64,000 nucleotides of DNA from Streptomyces yangpuensis (GTDB lineage: Bacteria > Actinomycetota > Actinomycetes > Streptomycetales > Streptomycetaceae): the NCBI RefSeq assembly GCF_001005295.1, contig NZ_LBMK01000002.1, positions 999,131 through 1,063,130 of the forward strand. The letters are read 5' to 3'. Shown piece after piece: positions 1-8,002 of the stretch. Below the pieces are notes generated by a model. The model did no database searches and was not told where the DNA came from. It saw only the letters and a list, made by a program, of their open reading frames with translations. Positions within the stretch are counted from its first letter, which is position 1. Every line of letters begins with the position of its first letter. A program made the position numbers and the translations under genes.

Positions 1-2
1 CC

Positions 3-710
3 ACCAAAAACCCGCCGCTGGTAGTGCTCTTCAAGCGGGACTGGCGGGGAATGGAGCACATTCCGGCCGAGGGCGGTTTTATCACCGCCGTCAATCACAA
101 CTCGTATCTGGACCCGCTCTCCTACGCGCACTTCCAGTACAACACCGGCCGGGTGCCCCGATTGCTCGCCAAGGCCGCCCTCTTCAAGGTCCCCTTTGTC
201 GGGTCGATCCTCCGCGGCAGCGGGCAGATCCCCGTCTACCGGGAGAGCACCAACGCCCTGGACGCATTCCGCGCCGCCGTCGACGCCATCGAGCGCGGCG
301 AATGCGTCGCCTTTTACCCCGAGGGCACCCTGACCCGGGATCCCGACATGTGGCCGATGGCCGGCAAGACCGGCGTCGCCCGCGTCGCGCTGATCACCAG
401 GGCGCCCGTCATTCCGGTGGCCCAGTGGGGTGCGAACCTCGCCATGCCGCCGTACGCCAAGGAGAACAAGGTCCGGCTCCTCCCGCGCAAGACCCTCCAG
501 GTGCTCGCCGGACCGCCCGTGGACCTCTCGGCCTACTACGACCGGGAACCCACCCCGGACGTCCTCAAGGAGGCCACCGAGACCATCATGGCGGCCGTCA
601 CCCGCCTCCTGGAGGAGGTACGGGGAGAGACCGCGCCCGAGCAGCCGTACGACCATCGCAACGCCAGGGCGGAACAGCGGCGCAAGGCCGCAGGGGAGGG
701 GAAGAAGTGA
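3..710 (+). CDS. plsC: 1-acyl-sn-glycerol-3-phosphate acyltransferase, 5'-truncated by the window edge
   Basis: Membrane-associated acyltransferase that makes phosphatidic acid from lysophosphatidic acid in phospholipid synthesis. The reading frame is open to the left edge (residues T-K-N-P-P-L before the first internal GTG at 24), so the true start lies upstream. The catalytic H-x4-D motif is N-H-N-S-Y-L-D (codons around 93-113), and the family's second motif appears as Y-P-E-G-T. The C-terminal tail is charged and rich in Arg, Lys and Gln. The stop overlaps the gpsA start in a GTGA, so the two are probably translationally coupled. Product assignment is firm; which PlsC paralogue this is cannot be told. 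Confidence 0.9.
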   Translation, partial: TKNPPLVVLFKRDWRGMEHIPAEGGFITAVNHNSYLDPLSYAHFQYNTGRVPRLLAKAALFKVPFVGSILRGSGQIPVYRESTNALDAFRAAVDAIERGECVAFYPEGTLTRDPDMWPMAGKTGVARVALITRAPVIPVAQWGANLAMPPYAKENKVRLLPRKTLQVLAGPPVDLSAYYDREPTPDVLKEATETIMAAVTRLLEEVRGETAPEQPYDHRNARAEQRRKAAGEGKK

Positions 711-1717
711 CACGTCCCATGAAGGCGACCGTCTTCGGAACAGGCTCCTGGGGCACGGCCTTCGCCATCGTGCTCGCCGACGCCGGCTGCGAGGTCACCC
801 TGTGGGGCCGCCGCAGGGAGGTCGTCGACGCCATCAACACCGGCCGGACGAACCCGGACTACTTCCCCGACGTCGAACTCCCGGCGAACATCCGGGCCAC
901 CGGCGACCCGGCCGAGGCCGCCGCGGGCGCCGACTTCACCGTCCTGGCCGTCCCCTCGCAGACCCTGCGCGACAACCTCGCCGCCTGGGCCCCGCTGCTG
1001 GCCCCCGACACGGTGCTCGTCTCCCTGATGAAGGGCATCGAACTCGGCACCGCCAAGCGGATGAGCGAGGTCATCGAAGAGGTCGCCAAGGTCCCCGCCG
1101 AGCGCATCGCGGTCGTCACCGGCCCCAACCTGGCCGCCGAGATCGCCGCGCGCCAGCCCGCGGCCTCCGTCGTCGCCTGCGTGGACGAGGCCGTGGCCCA
1201 GCGCCTCCAGGCCGCCTGCCACACCCCGTACTTCCGCCCGTACACCAGCACCGACGTCATCGGCTGCGAGCTCGGCGGCGCCGTCAAGAACGTCATCGGC
1301 CTCGCCGTCGGCATCGCGGACGGCATGGGCCTCGGCGACAACACCAAGGGCTCGCTCATCACCCGCGGACTCGCCGAGGCGACCCGCCTGGGCGTGGCCA
1401 TGGGCGCCGACCCGCTCACCTTCTCCGGCCTCGCGGGCCTCGGCGACCTGGTCGCCACCTGCTCCTCGCCGCTCTCCCGGAACCACACCTTCGGCACCAA
1501 CCTCGGCCGCGGCATGACGCTGGAGGAGACCATCGCGGTCACCAAGCAGACCGCCGAAGGAGTCAAGTCCTGCCAGTCGGTGGCCGATCTGGCCGGCCGG
1601 CACGGGGTGGACATGCCGATCACCGAGACGGTGGTGGACATCGTCCACCACGGCAAGCCGACCCTCGTGGCCCTGAAGGAACTGATGGGCCGCAGCGCCA
1701 AACCGGAACGTCGCTGA
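707..1717 (+). CDS. gpsA: NAD(P)-dependent glycerol-3-phosphate dehydrogenase
   Basis: Reduces dihydroxyacetone phosphate to sn-glycerol 3-phosphate, the backbone for phospholipids, in the cytoplasm; it feeds the acyltransferase encoded just upstream. 336 residues, the normal length. An N-terminal Rossmann motif G-T-G-S-W-G-T is followed by the family block P-N-L-A-A-E and the catalytic-lysine region G-G-A-V-K-N-V-I. The GTG at 707 was chosen because a strong GGAGGGG lies eight bases upstream and it overlaps the plsC stop (GTGA). An ATG at 719 is the alternative, with a poor ribosome site. Confidence 0.95.
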   Translation: MTRPMKATVFGTGSWGTAFAIVLADAGCEVTLWGRRREVVDAINTGRTNPDYFPDVELPANIRATGDPAEAAAGADFTVLAVPSQTLRDNLAAWAPLLAPDTVLVSLMKGIELGTAKRMSEVIEEVAKVPAERIAVVTGPNLAAEIAARQPAASVVACVDEAVAQRLQAACHTPYFRPYTSTDVIGCELGGAVKNVIGLAVGIADGMGLGDNTKGSLITRGLAEATRLGVAMGADPLTFSGLAGLGDLVATCSSPLSRNHTFGTNLGRGMTLEETIAVTKQTAEGVKSCQSVADLAGRHGVDMPITETVVDIVHHGKPTLVALKELMGRSAKPERR

Positions 1718-1741
1718 CTCCTTACCGGACGCACGAGCGGG

Positions 1742-1747
1742 TACGCT
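1742..1747 (+). promoter_or_regulatory. Candidate -10 element for leaderless ddlA
   Basis: TACGCT ends ten bases before the ddlA ATG at 1757, and no Shine-Dalgarno sequence is present in between. That spacing would start the transcript at or just before the ATG. No convincing -35 box is visible, so this is an inference. Confidence 0.35.
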
Positions 1748-1756
1748 CATGCCGAT

Positions 1757-2914
1757 ATGAGCAGCGAGAACCTCCCCCAGACCCCTGAGCAGCAGGGCCG
1801 TAAGCCCCGCGTGGCCGTCGTGTTCGGCGGCCGCAGCTCGGAACACGCCATCTCGGTCGTCACGGCGGGCGCCGTCCTGCGCTCCATCGACCGGTCCAAG
1901 TACGAGGTGCTGCCCATCGGCATCACCACGGACGGCCGGTGGGCGCTGACCGCCGACGAGCCCGCGCGGATGGCCATCGCAGACCGCAGGCTCCCGAGCG
2001 TCGAGGAGCTCGCCGAGTCCGAGGACGGCGCCGTCGTCCTCTCGGTCGACCCGGCCAGCCGCCAGGTCGTCTACACCGAGCCGGGCGCCGTCCCGAAGGC
2101 CCTGGGCGAGGTCGACGTCGTCTTCCCCGTGCTGCACGGCCCCTACGGCGAGGACGGCACCCTCCAGGGCCTTCTGGAGCTCTCCGGCATCCCGTACGTC
2201 GGCTCGGGCGTCCTCGCCTCGGCCGTCGGGCAGGACAAGGACTACATGAAGCGGGTGTTCACGTCCTTCGGGCTGAGCGTCGGCCCGTACGTGACCATCC
2301 GTCCCCGTGAGTGGGAGGCCGACCGGGACGCCGCCACGGCCCGGATCCTGGACTTCGCCGCCGAGCACGGCTGGCCGCTCTTCGTGAAGCCCGCCCGGGC
2401 CGGCTCCTCGATCGGCATCACCAAGGTCGACGACGCCTCCGGCCTGGAGGCCGCCGTCAAGGAGGCCCGCCGCCACGACCCGAAGATCATCGTGGAGGCG
2501 CTGCTGCGTGGCCGCGAGATCGAGTGCGGCGTCCTGGAGTTCGAGGACGGGCCGCGGGCCAGCGTGCCCGCCGAGATCCCGCCGGTGTCCAGCCACGACT
2601 TCTACGACTTCGAGGCGAAGTACATCGACTCCGCCTCCGGGATCGTGCCCGCCCCGCTCACCCCGGAGCAGACCGCCGAGGTGCAGCGGCTCGCGATCGA
2701 GGCCTTCGAGGCCGCGTCCTGCGAGGGCCTCGTGCGCGCCGACTTCTTCCTCACCGAGGACGGCGAGTTCGTCATCAACGAGATCAACACGATGCCCGGT
2801 TTCACGCCGATCTCGATGTACCCGCTGATGTGGGAGAAGACCGGCATCGCGTACCCGGAGCTGGTGGATCGCCTGATCCAGGCGGCCCTGCGCCGTTCCA
2901 CCGGGCTGCGCTAG
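1757..2914 (+). CDS. ddlA: D-alanine--D-alanine ligase
   Basis: ATP-grasp enzyme joining two D-alanines for the peptidoglycan stem peptide. 385 residues, typical for actinobacterial Ddl. The N-terminal signature H-G-P-Y-G-E-D-G-T-L-Q and the C-terminal E-I-N-T-M-P-G-F metal/ATP block are intact. The omega-loop reads F-Y-D-F-E-A-K-Y, the Tyr-containing form seen in D-Ala-D-Ala ligases rather than in VanA-type D-lactate ligases, so normal specificity is inferred. It follows gpsA by 39 bases and ends in a strong convergent hairpin. The transcript may be leaderless. Confidence 0.95.
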   Translation: MSSENLPQTPEQQGRKPRVAVVFGGRSSEHAISVVTAGAVLRSIDRSKYEVLPIGITTDGRWALTADEPARMAIADRRLPSVEELAESEDGAVVLSVDPASRQVVYTEPGAVPKALGEVDVVFPVLHGPYGEDGTLQGLLELSGIPYVGSGVLASAVGQDKDYMKRVFTSFGLSVGPYVTIRPREWEADRDAATARILDFAAEHGWPLFVKPARAGSSIGITKVDDASGLEAAVKEARRHDPKIIVEALLRGREIECGVLEFEDGPRASVPAEIPPVSSHDFYDFEAKYIDSASGIVPAPLTPEQTAEVQRLAIEAFEAASCEGLVRADFFLTEDGEFVINEINTMPGFTPISMYPLMWEKTGIAYPELVDRLIQAALRRSTGLR

Positions 2915-2919
2915 CAGCA

Positions 2920-2978
2920 GGCACACCGCCGCCCGCCGGCCGCCCCGCACGGGGGCGGGCGGCGGGCGGCGGTGTGCC
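2920..2978. terminator. Convergent hairpin between ddlA and the DUF3515 gene
   Basis: An inverted repeat of about 27 bases per arm with one or two interruptions (left arm 2920-2946, right arm ending at 2978, loop ACG-like). There is no T-tract, as is usual in Streptomyces. It lies between two convergent genes and could serve both. Confidence 0.75.
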
Positions 2979-2983
2979 GGAGC

Positions 2984-3481
2984 TCAGTAGGAGGCGATGC
3001 CCGCGGGCACGGTCGCGGCGATCGCCGTGGACAGACCGACGAGCATCCCCGCGTCCGTGGCATGCTCCTTGTCGACCAGGACCTCCGTGTAAGCCAGCCG
3101 CATCCCGGTGGTGAAACGGAATCCGCCGTCGCCACGCTTCTCCAGCAGCCAGGACACGCCGTTCACCTCGACGCCCCCCTGGTTCGGATCCAGCATCTCG
3201 GGGGGCCTGGGGATACCGCACCGCAGTACGATCGCCGAGCCGCCCCACGAGGCGGTCAGGCCGGACTCCGGTTCGGTCCGGGTCCGTGCCAGGCCGGCCA
3301 CCGTCTCCGGGAGCTCCTTGTGCAGTGCCGCACAGAACCCCGCGACATTGCCCGGCGGCGTGGGGGGAGGCTCCACCCGGGCCTCAGAACCGCCCGGGGA
3401 GCACGCCGCCAGGGCGGCGGGCACGGCCAGGGCGACGGGCACGGCCAGGACACGGAGGGGCCGGTGGTGGAGGGACATCAC
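2984..3481 (-). CDS. DUF3515 family lipoprotein
   Basis: Probable membrane lipoprotein of 165 residues. A basic N-terminus and hydrophobic stretch end in a lipobox L-A-A-C at about residue 27, followed by a Pro-rich linker. The remainder matches the actinobacterial DUF3515 pattern (F-C-A-A-L-H near the N-terminus and several Trp/Cys positions, W-G-G-S-A and R-C-G-I-P). Its function is unknown; in Streptomyces it sits between ddlA and thiL. It reads toward ddlA and follows the RAM-domain gene on the same strand with a 20-base gap, so the two are probably co-transcribed. Confidence 0.85.
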   Translation of the reverse strand: MMSLHHRPLRVLAVPVALAVPAALAACSPGGSEARVEPPPTPPGNVAGFCAALHKELPETVAGLARTRTEPESGLTASWGGSAIVLRCGIPRPPEMLDPNQGGVEVNGVSWLLEKRGDGGFRFTTGMRLAYTEVLVDKEHATDAGMLVGLSTAIAATVPAGIASY

Positions 3482-3501
3482 CGGCCAAGAGTAGACGGGG
3501 G

Positions 3502-3735
3502 CTACAGATGGACCACCGGGCAGGTCAGGGTGCGGGTGATCCCCTCCACCTGCTGGACCTTGGCGACGACCATGCGGCCGAGCTCGTCCACGGTGTCGGC
3601 CTGGGCGCGCACGATCACGTCGTACGGACCTGTCACGTCCTCGGCCTGGATCACCCCCGGGATCTGGCCGATGGACTCGGCGACGAACGACGCCTTGCCC
3701 ACCTCGGTCTGAATGAGGATGTACGCCTGTACCAC
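3502..3735 (-). CDS. Stand-alone RAM-domain (Lrp/AsnC C-terminal) protein
   Basis: A 77-residue protein equal to the ligand-binding RAM half of Lrp/AsnC regulators, with no DNA-binding half. The start is the GTG at 3735 read on the minus strand, preceded by GGAGG at ideal spacing; the frame upstream lacks family similarity. Typical core residues are visible: A-Y-I-L-I-Q at the N-terminus and G-P-Y-D-V-I-V-R-A in the middle. Such small proteins form ring-like oligomers and may bind amino acids or partner with full-length Lrp proteins. That role is family knowledge; no ligand can be read here. Confidence 0.85.
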   Translation of the reverse strand: MVQAYILIQTEVGKASFVAESIGQIPGVIQAEDVTGPYDVIVRAQADTVDELGRMVVAKVQQVEGITRTLTCPVVHL

Positions 3736-3980
3736 GGAACCTCCAGGGCGGCCACGAGGATCATTTCCCCTAACCTTCGGGTGAACCCCACACGATGGAC
3801 AGGGCCGGGGGAAGAAGGGACGCCACGGTACCGCGTCGCCGTGCGCCACGGGGAGACCTGCGGGCCCGGCGCCACGCACAGCGGGGCGTACGGAGAGCAG
3901 AAGTTGACGTATCTGTTGACGGTACCCAGAGCTGTGACGGCTCGCGACCGCAAGCGGACTGGGCAAGAAGGGGCACAGGG

Positions 3981-4964
3981 ATGAAGGGCACTGTCGGCGA
4001 GCTGGGGGAGTTCGGGCTGATCAGGGAGCTCACCTCACGACTCACCACCACCCCGGCGGTCCGTCTCGGACCCGGCGACGACGCGGCGGTCGTCTCGGCC
4101 CCCGACCGGCGGGTCGTGGCGAGCACCGACATCCTGCTGGAGGGCCGGCACTTCCGGCGCGACTGGTCCACGGCCTACGACGTCGGCCGCAAGGCCGCCG
4201 CGCAGAACCTCGCGGACATCGCGGCCATGGGGGCGGTGCCGACCGCGCTGCTCCTCGGCCTCGTCGTACCCGCCGAACTCCCGGTCACCTGGCCCACCGA
4301 GCTGATGGACGGCATCCGCGACGAGTGCCAGGTCGCCGGCGCGGCCGTGGTCGGCGGGGACGTGGTCCGCGGAGACACCATCACCGTCTCCATCACCGCC
4401 CTCGGTGACCTGCGCAACCACGAGCCCGTCCTGCGTTCCGGGGCCCAGCCCGGCGACGTCGTCGCCGTCACCGGCTGGCTCGGCTGGTCCGCGGCCGGCT
4501 TCGCCGTGCTCTCGCGCGGCTTCCGCTCCCCGCGGGCGTTCGTGGAGGCCCACCGGCGCCCCGAACCGCCGTACCACGCCGGACCTGCGGCCGCCGGCCT
4601 TGGCGCCAGCGCCATGACCGACGTCAGCGACGGCCTGATCGCGGACCTCGGGCACATCGCCGAGGCCAGCAAGGTCCGCATCGACCTCCGCTCGGCCGCC
4701 GTCGACATCCCGACCCAGATGCACGACATCGGGCAGGCCGTCGGCGTGGACCCGCTCCAGTGGGTCCTCACCGGGGGAGAGGACCACGCGATCGTGGCGA
4801 CCTTCCCGCCCGACGTGAAGCTCCCCGCCCGCTGGAAGGTCATCGGCGAGGTGCTCAACCGCTCCGCGCTGCCCCAGGTGACCGTCGACGGCGCGCCCTG
4901 GACCAGCACCGGCGGCTGGGACCACTTCGGGGCCGACCCGGCCTCCCAGGACGGCACGCTGTGA
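3981..4964 (+). CDS. thiL: Thiamine-monophosphate kinase
   Basis: Phosphorylates thiamine monophosphate to the active cofactor thiamine diphosphate. 327 residues. The N-terminal G-P-G-D-D-A-A-V-V metal/ATP motif, the D-I-L-L-E-G-R-H-F segment and the G-G-E-D-H block typical of ThiL are all present. The ATG at 3981 was chosen because AGAAGGGG lies upstream and homology begins there; the frame is open further upstream but without similarity. The stop overlaps the thiD start in GTGA, so the two thiamine kinases are coupled. Confidence 0.95.
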   Translation: MKGTVGELGEFGLIRELTSRLTTTPAVRLGPGDDAAVVSAPDRRVVASTDILLEGRHFRRDWSTAYDVGRKAAAQNLADIAAMGAVPTALLLGLVVPAELPVTWPTELMDGIRDECQVAGAAVVGGDVVRGDTITVSITALGDLRNHEPVLRSGAQPGDVVAVTGWLGWSAAGFAVLSRGFRSPRAFVEAHRRPEPPYHAGPAAAGLGASAMTDVSDGLIADLGHIAEASKVRIDLRSAAVDIPTQMHDIGQAVGVDPLQWVLTGGEDHAIVATFPPDVKLPARWKVIGEVLNRSALPQVTVDGAPWTSTGGWDHFGADPASQDGTL

Positions 4965-5761
4965 CCACGGCACCGCCGCTGTGCCTGACCGTCGCCGGAT
5001 CGGACTCCGGCGGCGGCGCGGGCATCCAGGCCGACCTCAAGACCATGCTGGCCCTCGGCGTCCACGGCATGAGCGTGGTGACCGCTGTGACCGCCCAGAA
5101 CTCCCTCGGGGTACGGGGAGCCTGGGAGCTGCCCGCCGAGGCCGTCACGGCCCAGTACCGGGCCGTCGTGGACGACATAGGCGTGCACGCCGTGAAGACC
5201 GGCATGCTCTCCTCCGCCGCCCTGGTCGAGACCGTGGCCGCGCTGCTGGCCGACACCGCGGCCCCGGCCGTCGTGGACCCCGTCGGCGTCTCCAAGCACG
5301 GGGACGCGCTGCTCGCCGCCTCCGCGCTGGACGCCGTACGCGGTGAACTGCTGCCGCGGGCCACCGTGGCCACACCCAACCTCGACGAGGTCGCCCAGCT
5401 CACCGGCATCGCCGTGCAGTCCGAGGACGACATGCGGCGGGCCGCCGATGCGATCCTCGGCCACGGCCCCCGCTGGGCGCTCATCAAGGGCGGGCACCTC
5501 GCGGCGCACGGCAGCGAGGCCGTGGACCTGCTCACCGACGGCACCGAGGAACGCTGGCTGCGCGCCCCGCGCCACTCCAACCGGCACACCCACGGCACCG
5601 GCTGCACCCTCGCCAGCGCGATCGCGGCCGGACTGGCCAAGGGCCTCGCCGTCCCGGAGGCCGTCACGGCCGCCAAGGAGTACGTGACGGGCGGCATCGC
5701 CGCCGGCTTCGCACTCGGCGGGGGCATCGGCCCGGTGGATCACGCCTGGCGGCTGCGCTGA
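4961..5761 (+). CDS. thiD: Hydroxymethylpyrimidine/phosphomethylpyrimidine kinase
   Basis: Carries out the two phosphorylations that turn HMP into HMP diphosphate, the pyrimidine half of thiamine. 266 residues with the ribokinase-fold N-terminal motif [14 protein letters not shown] and the C-terminal anion-hole motif [10 protein letters not shown]. The middle motif reads [10 protein letters not shown], a variant of the usual D-P-V-M-V-(A/S)-(K/T)-x-G. The GTG start overlaps the thiL stop by four bases. A strong terminator follows. Confidence 0.95.
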   Translation: MTTAPPLCLTVAGSDSGGGAGIQADLKTMLALGVHGMSVVTAVTAQNSLGVRGAWELPAEAVTAQYRAVVDDIGVHAVKTGMLSSAALVETVAALLADTAAPAVVDPVGVSKHGDALLAASALDAVRGELLPRATVATPNLDEVAQLTGIAVQSEDDMRRAADAILGHGPRWALIKGGHLAAHGSEAVDLLTDGTEERWLRAPRHSNRHTHGTGCTLASAIAAGLAKGLAVPEAVTAAKEYVTGGIAAGFALGGGIGPVDHAWRLR

Positions 5762-5798
5762 CCCCGCCCCGCCCGCCGGGATCCCCCGGACAAGGCAA

Positions 5799-5829
5799 AA
5801 GGCCGGTCCACCAGAGGTGGACCGGCCTT
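5799..5829. terminator. Bidirectional intrinsic terminator between thiD and rpmB
   Basis: Perfect 14-base inverted repeat (arms 5799-5812 and 5816-5829) around a three-base AGA loop. It is flanked by an A-run on the left and CTTCTT on the right, so it can end transcription from both convergent genes. Confidence 0.9.
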
Positions 5830-5864
5830 CTTGGCAACCGGAAGGGGCTGCGCTACGACGGGCG

Positions 5865-6050
5865 TCAGCGCGAGACCTTGCCGGCCTTGATGCACGAGGT
5901 GCAGGCGTTGAGGCGCTTCGGCGTCCCATTGACCACGGCACGGACGCGCTGGATGTTCGGGTTCCAGCGACGCGAGGTGCGGCGGTGCGAGTGGGAGATG
6001 TTGTTGCCGAAGCTCGGCCCCTTGGCGCAAACGTCGCAGTTGGCAGCCAC
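5865..6050 (-). CDS. rpmB: 50S ribosomal protein L28, zinc-binding form
   Basis: 61-residue ribosomal protein. It has two C-x2-C pairs (C-D-V-C near the N-terminus, C-T-S-C near the C-terminus), the zinc-binding C+ form. Streptomycetes often carry a second, Cys-free L28 under Zur control; that copy is not in this window. It diverges from the DAK2 gene across 243 bases. Confidence 0.95.
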   Translation of the reverse strand: MAANCDVCAKGPSFGNNISHSHRRTSRRWNPNIQRVRAVVNGTPKRLNACTSCIKAGKVSR

Positions 6051-6293
6051 AGGTCACTCCAAAGACTTCAGATGCAATTACAGTGAATCCGGCGCACCGG
6101 ATCAGAGGTCTGAAGTGGTTTGCCGGGGAAAAGACCCGACTCTCATCGGGCAACCGGAGCAGCATACAACGACTGCGCCCGTCCAAGAAAACTACCATGG
6201 CGGCCGGCGACCCCGCCCCGCGGTCCGGACCCCGGGCGCGCGGTCCTTCGTTACCCTGCGGTGAACCCTGGCCCGCACAAGGAGGAACGCCCG

Positions 6294-7976
6294 GTGCCGC
6301 ACGAGCCGCAGCCGCAGCCGCAGCCCGCCGACGAGCTCGACGCCGAGGCCGTGCGCACCTGGAGCTCGCTCGCCCTGGCCGCGCTGGGCCGGGCCCGCGA
6401 GGACATCGACGCGATCAACGTCTACCCGGTCGCCGACGCGGACACCGGCACCAACCTCTACCTCACCGCCGAGTCGGCCGACCGCGCCCTGGCCGAGGCC
6501 TTCGTCAGCGCCGCCGACGCCGCGGGGACCCCCGCACCCACCTCACTGTCCGAGGCCGTACGGGCCTGGGCGCACGGCGCACTCGTCGGCGCCCGCGGGA
6601 ACTCCGGAACCATCCTCGCCCAGCTGCTGCGCGGAGTGGCCGACGTGCTCGGCGCCGAGCACGAGGGCCGCCGGGCCGGCCCCGGCGGGCTGCTGGCCCA
6701 CGCCCTCACCCGGGCCGCGGAGGAGGCGTACGCCGCCGTCGCCCACCCCGTGGAGGGCACCATGCTCACCGTCGCGGGCGCCGCCGCGCGGGCCGGCGAA
6801 GCGGCCTCGGCGGCCGCCGGCACCGCGGTGGACGTGGCCCGCGCGGCCTACGACGGCGCCCGCGCCGCACTCGCCGACACCCCCGGACAGCTCGCCGTGC
6901 TGGGCCGGGCCGGGGTGGTCGACGCCGGCGGCTGCGGGCTGGTCGCCGTTCTGGGCGCCCTCTGGCAGACGCTGTCCGGCCAGGAGCCGGCCGCCGGACC
7001 GCTCGCGGGGGCCGGCCGGACGACGACGCCCGCACCGCGGCCGGCCGACCCCTGCGAGCAGGACGAGGACGGGCCCGCGTACGAGGTGATCTACCTGCTG
7101 GAGGCCTCGGAGACGGCGGTCGCGGAACTGCGCGCCACCCTCGACGGACTCGGCGACTCCCTGGTCGTGGTCGGCGGCGACGGACTGTGGAACGTCCACG
7201 TCCACGTCGACGACCCCGGCGCGGCCGTGGAGGCGGGCGTGGTCGCCGGGCGGCCGTACCGGATACGGATCACGCACTTCGGCGACGAGCGCCGGCGGGG
7301 CCGCGCCGAGCGCGCCCAGCGGGCCGTCGTCGCCGTCGTCCCCGGCGAGGGACTGGCGGGCCTGTGCGCCGAGGCGGGCGCGACCACCGTGCTGGTGCGC
7401 CCCGGAGAGGTTCCGGCCACCGCCGAACTCCTCGACGCCGTCCGACGCGCCCACGCCCGCGAGGTGGTGCTCCTGCCGGGCGGCGCCGAACTGCGCGCGG
7501 CGGCGGCCGCGGCCGCCGAGCAGGCCCGCGCCGAGGGCGTACGCATGGCCGTGATCCCCACCCGCTCCGCGGTCCAGGGCCTGGCCGCGCTCGCCGTGCA
7601 CGACCCGGACGGCAGCTTCGACGAGGACGTGGTGGCCATGACCGCCGCCGCCGGCGCCACCCGGTACGGGGAACTGGCCGTCGCCGAACGCCAGTCCTTC
7701 ACCTCGGCCGGCATCTGCCAGGCCGGCGACGTGCTCGGCCTCATCGACGGCGACGTCGCCGTGATCGGCGCGGGCCTGGCCGAGACCGCCGAGGCCGTCC
7801 TGGACCGGATGCTGGGCTCCGGCGGCGAACTCGTCACCCTGGTCCTCGGACCCGAGGTGCCGGACGGCGTCGCCGAACACCTGGAGGGCTACGTACAGTC
7901 CGGCCACCTGGCGGTGGACACCGTCACCTACCGCGGCGGCCGGTACTCGGCGCCGCTCCTCATCGGGGTGGAATAG
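6294..7976 (+). CDS. DAK2/DegV-like protein (YloV/FakA family)
   Basis: 560-residue protein with an N-terminal DhaL-type (DAK2) kinase domain and a C-terminal YloV/DegV-like domain. The nucleotide/metal motif N-V-Y-P-V-A-D-A-D-T-G-T-N lies near residue 45, and N-S-G-T-I-L-A-Q-L-L-R-G follows. In Firmicutes the homologue FakA is the kinase of fatty-acid kinase, working with FakB lipid carriers. That activity here is inferred from the family only. The GTG at 6294 has a perfect GGAGGAA six bases upstream. It precedes recG by 26 bases, the usual actinobacterial arrangement. Confidence 0.85.
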   Translation: MPHEPQPQPQPADELDAEAVRTWSSLALAALGRAREDIDAINVYPVADADTGTNLYLTAESADRALAEAFVSAADAAGTPAPTSLSEAVRAWAHGALVGARGNSGTILAQLLRGVADVLGAEHEGRRAGPGGLLAHALTRAAEEAYAAVAHPVEGTMLTVAGAAARAGEAASAAAGTAVDVARAAYDGARAALADTPGQLAVLGRAGVVDAGGCGLVAVLGALWQTLSGQEPAAGPLAGAGRTTTPAPRPADPCEQDEDGPAYEVIYLLEASETAVAELRATLDGLGDSLVVVGGDGLWNVHVHVDDPGAAVEAGVVAGRPYRIRITHFGDERRRGRAERAQRAVVAVVPGEGLAGLCAEAGATTVLVRPGEVPATAELLDAVRRAHAREVVLLPGGAELRAAAAAAAEQARAEGVRMAVIPTRSAVQGLAALAVHDPDGSFDEDVVAMTAAAGATRYGELAVAERQSFTSAGICQAGDVLGLIDGDVAVIGAGLAETAEAVLDRMLGSGGELVTLVLGPEVPDGVAEHLEGYVQSGHLAVDTVTYRGGRYSAPLLIGVE

Positions 7977-8002
7977 CGGCCTTGTCAGCGCCATGGTGTG
8001 CA

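Noticed and set aside
536..2950. An 804-codon open frame on the minus strand opposite gpsA and ddlA
   Set aside because: It is antisense to two certain genes; long antisense frames are normal in DNA with G/C-rich third positions, and its composition is Gly/Arg/Asp biased with no domain.
6083..8002. A 640-codon N-terminal extension of the recG frame
   Set aside because: Arg/Pro/Gly-rich out-of-frame reading of the DAK2 gene; RecG similarity begins only at 8003.
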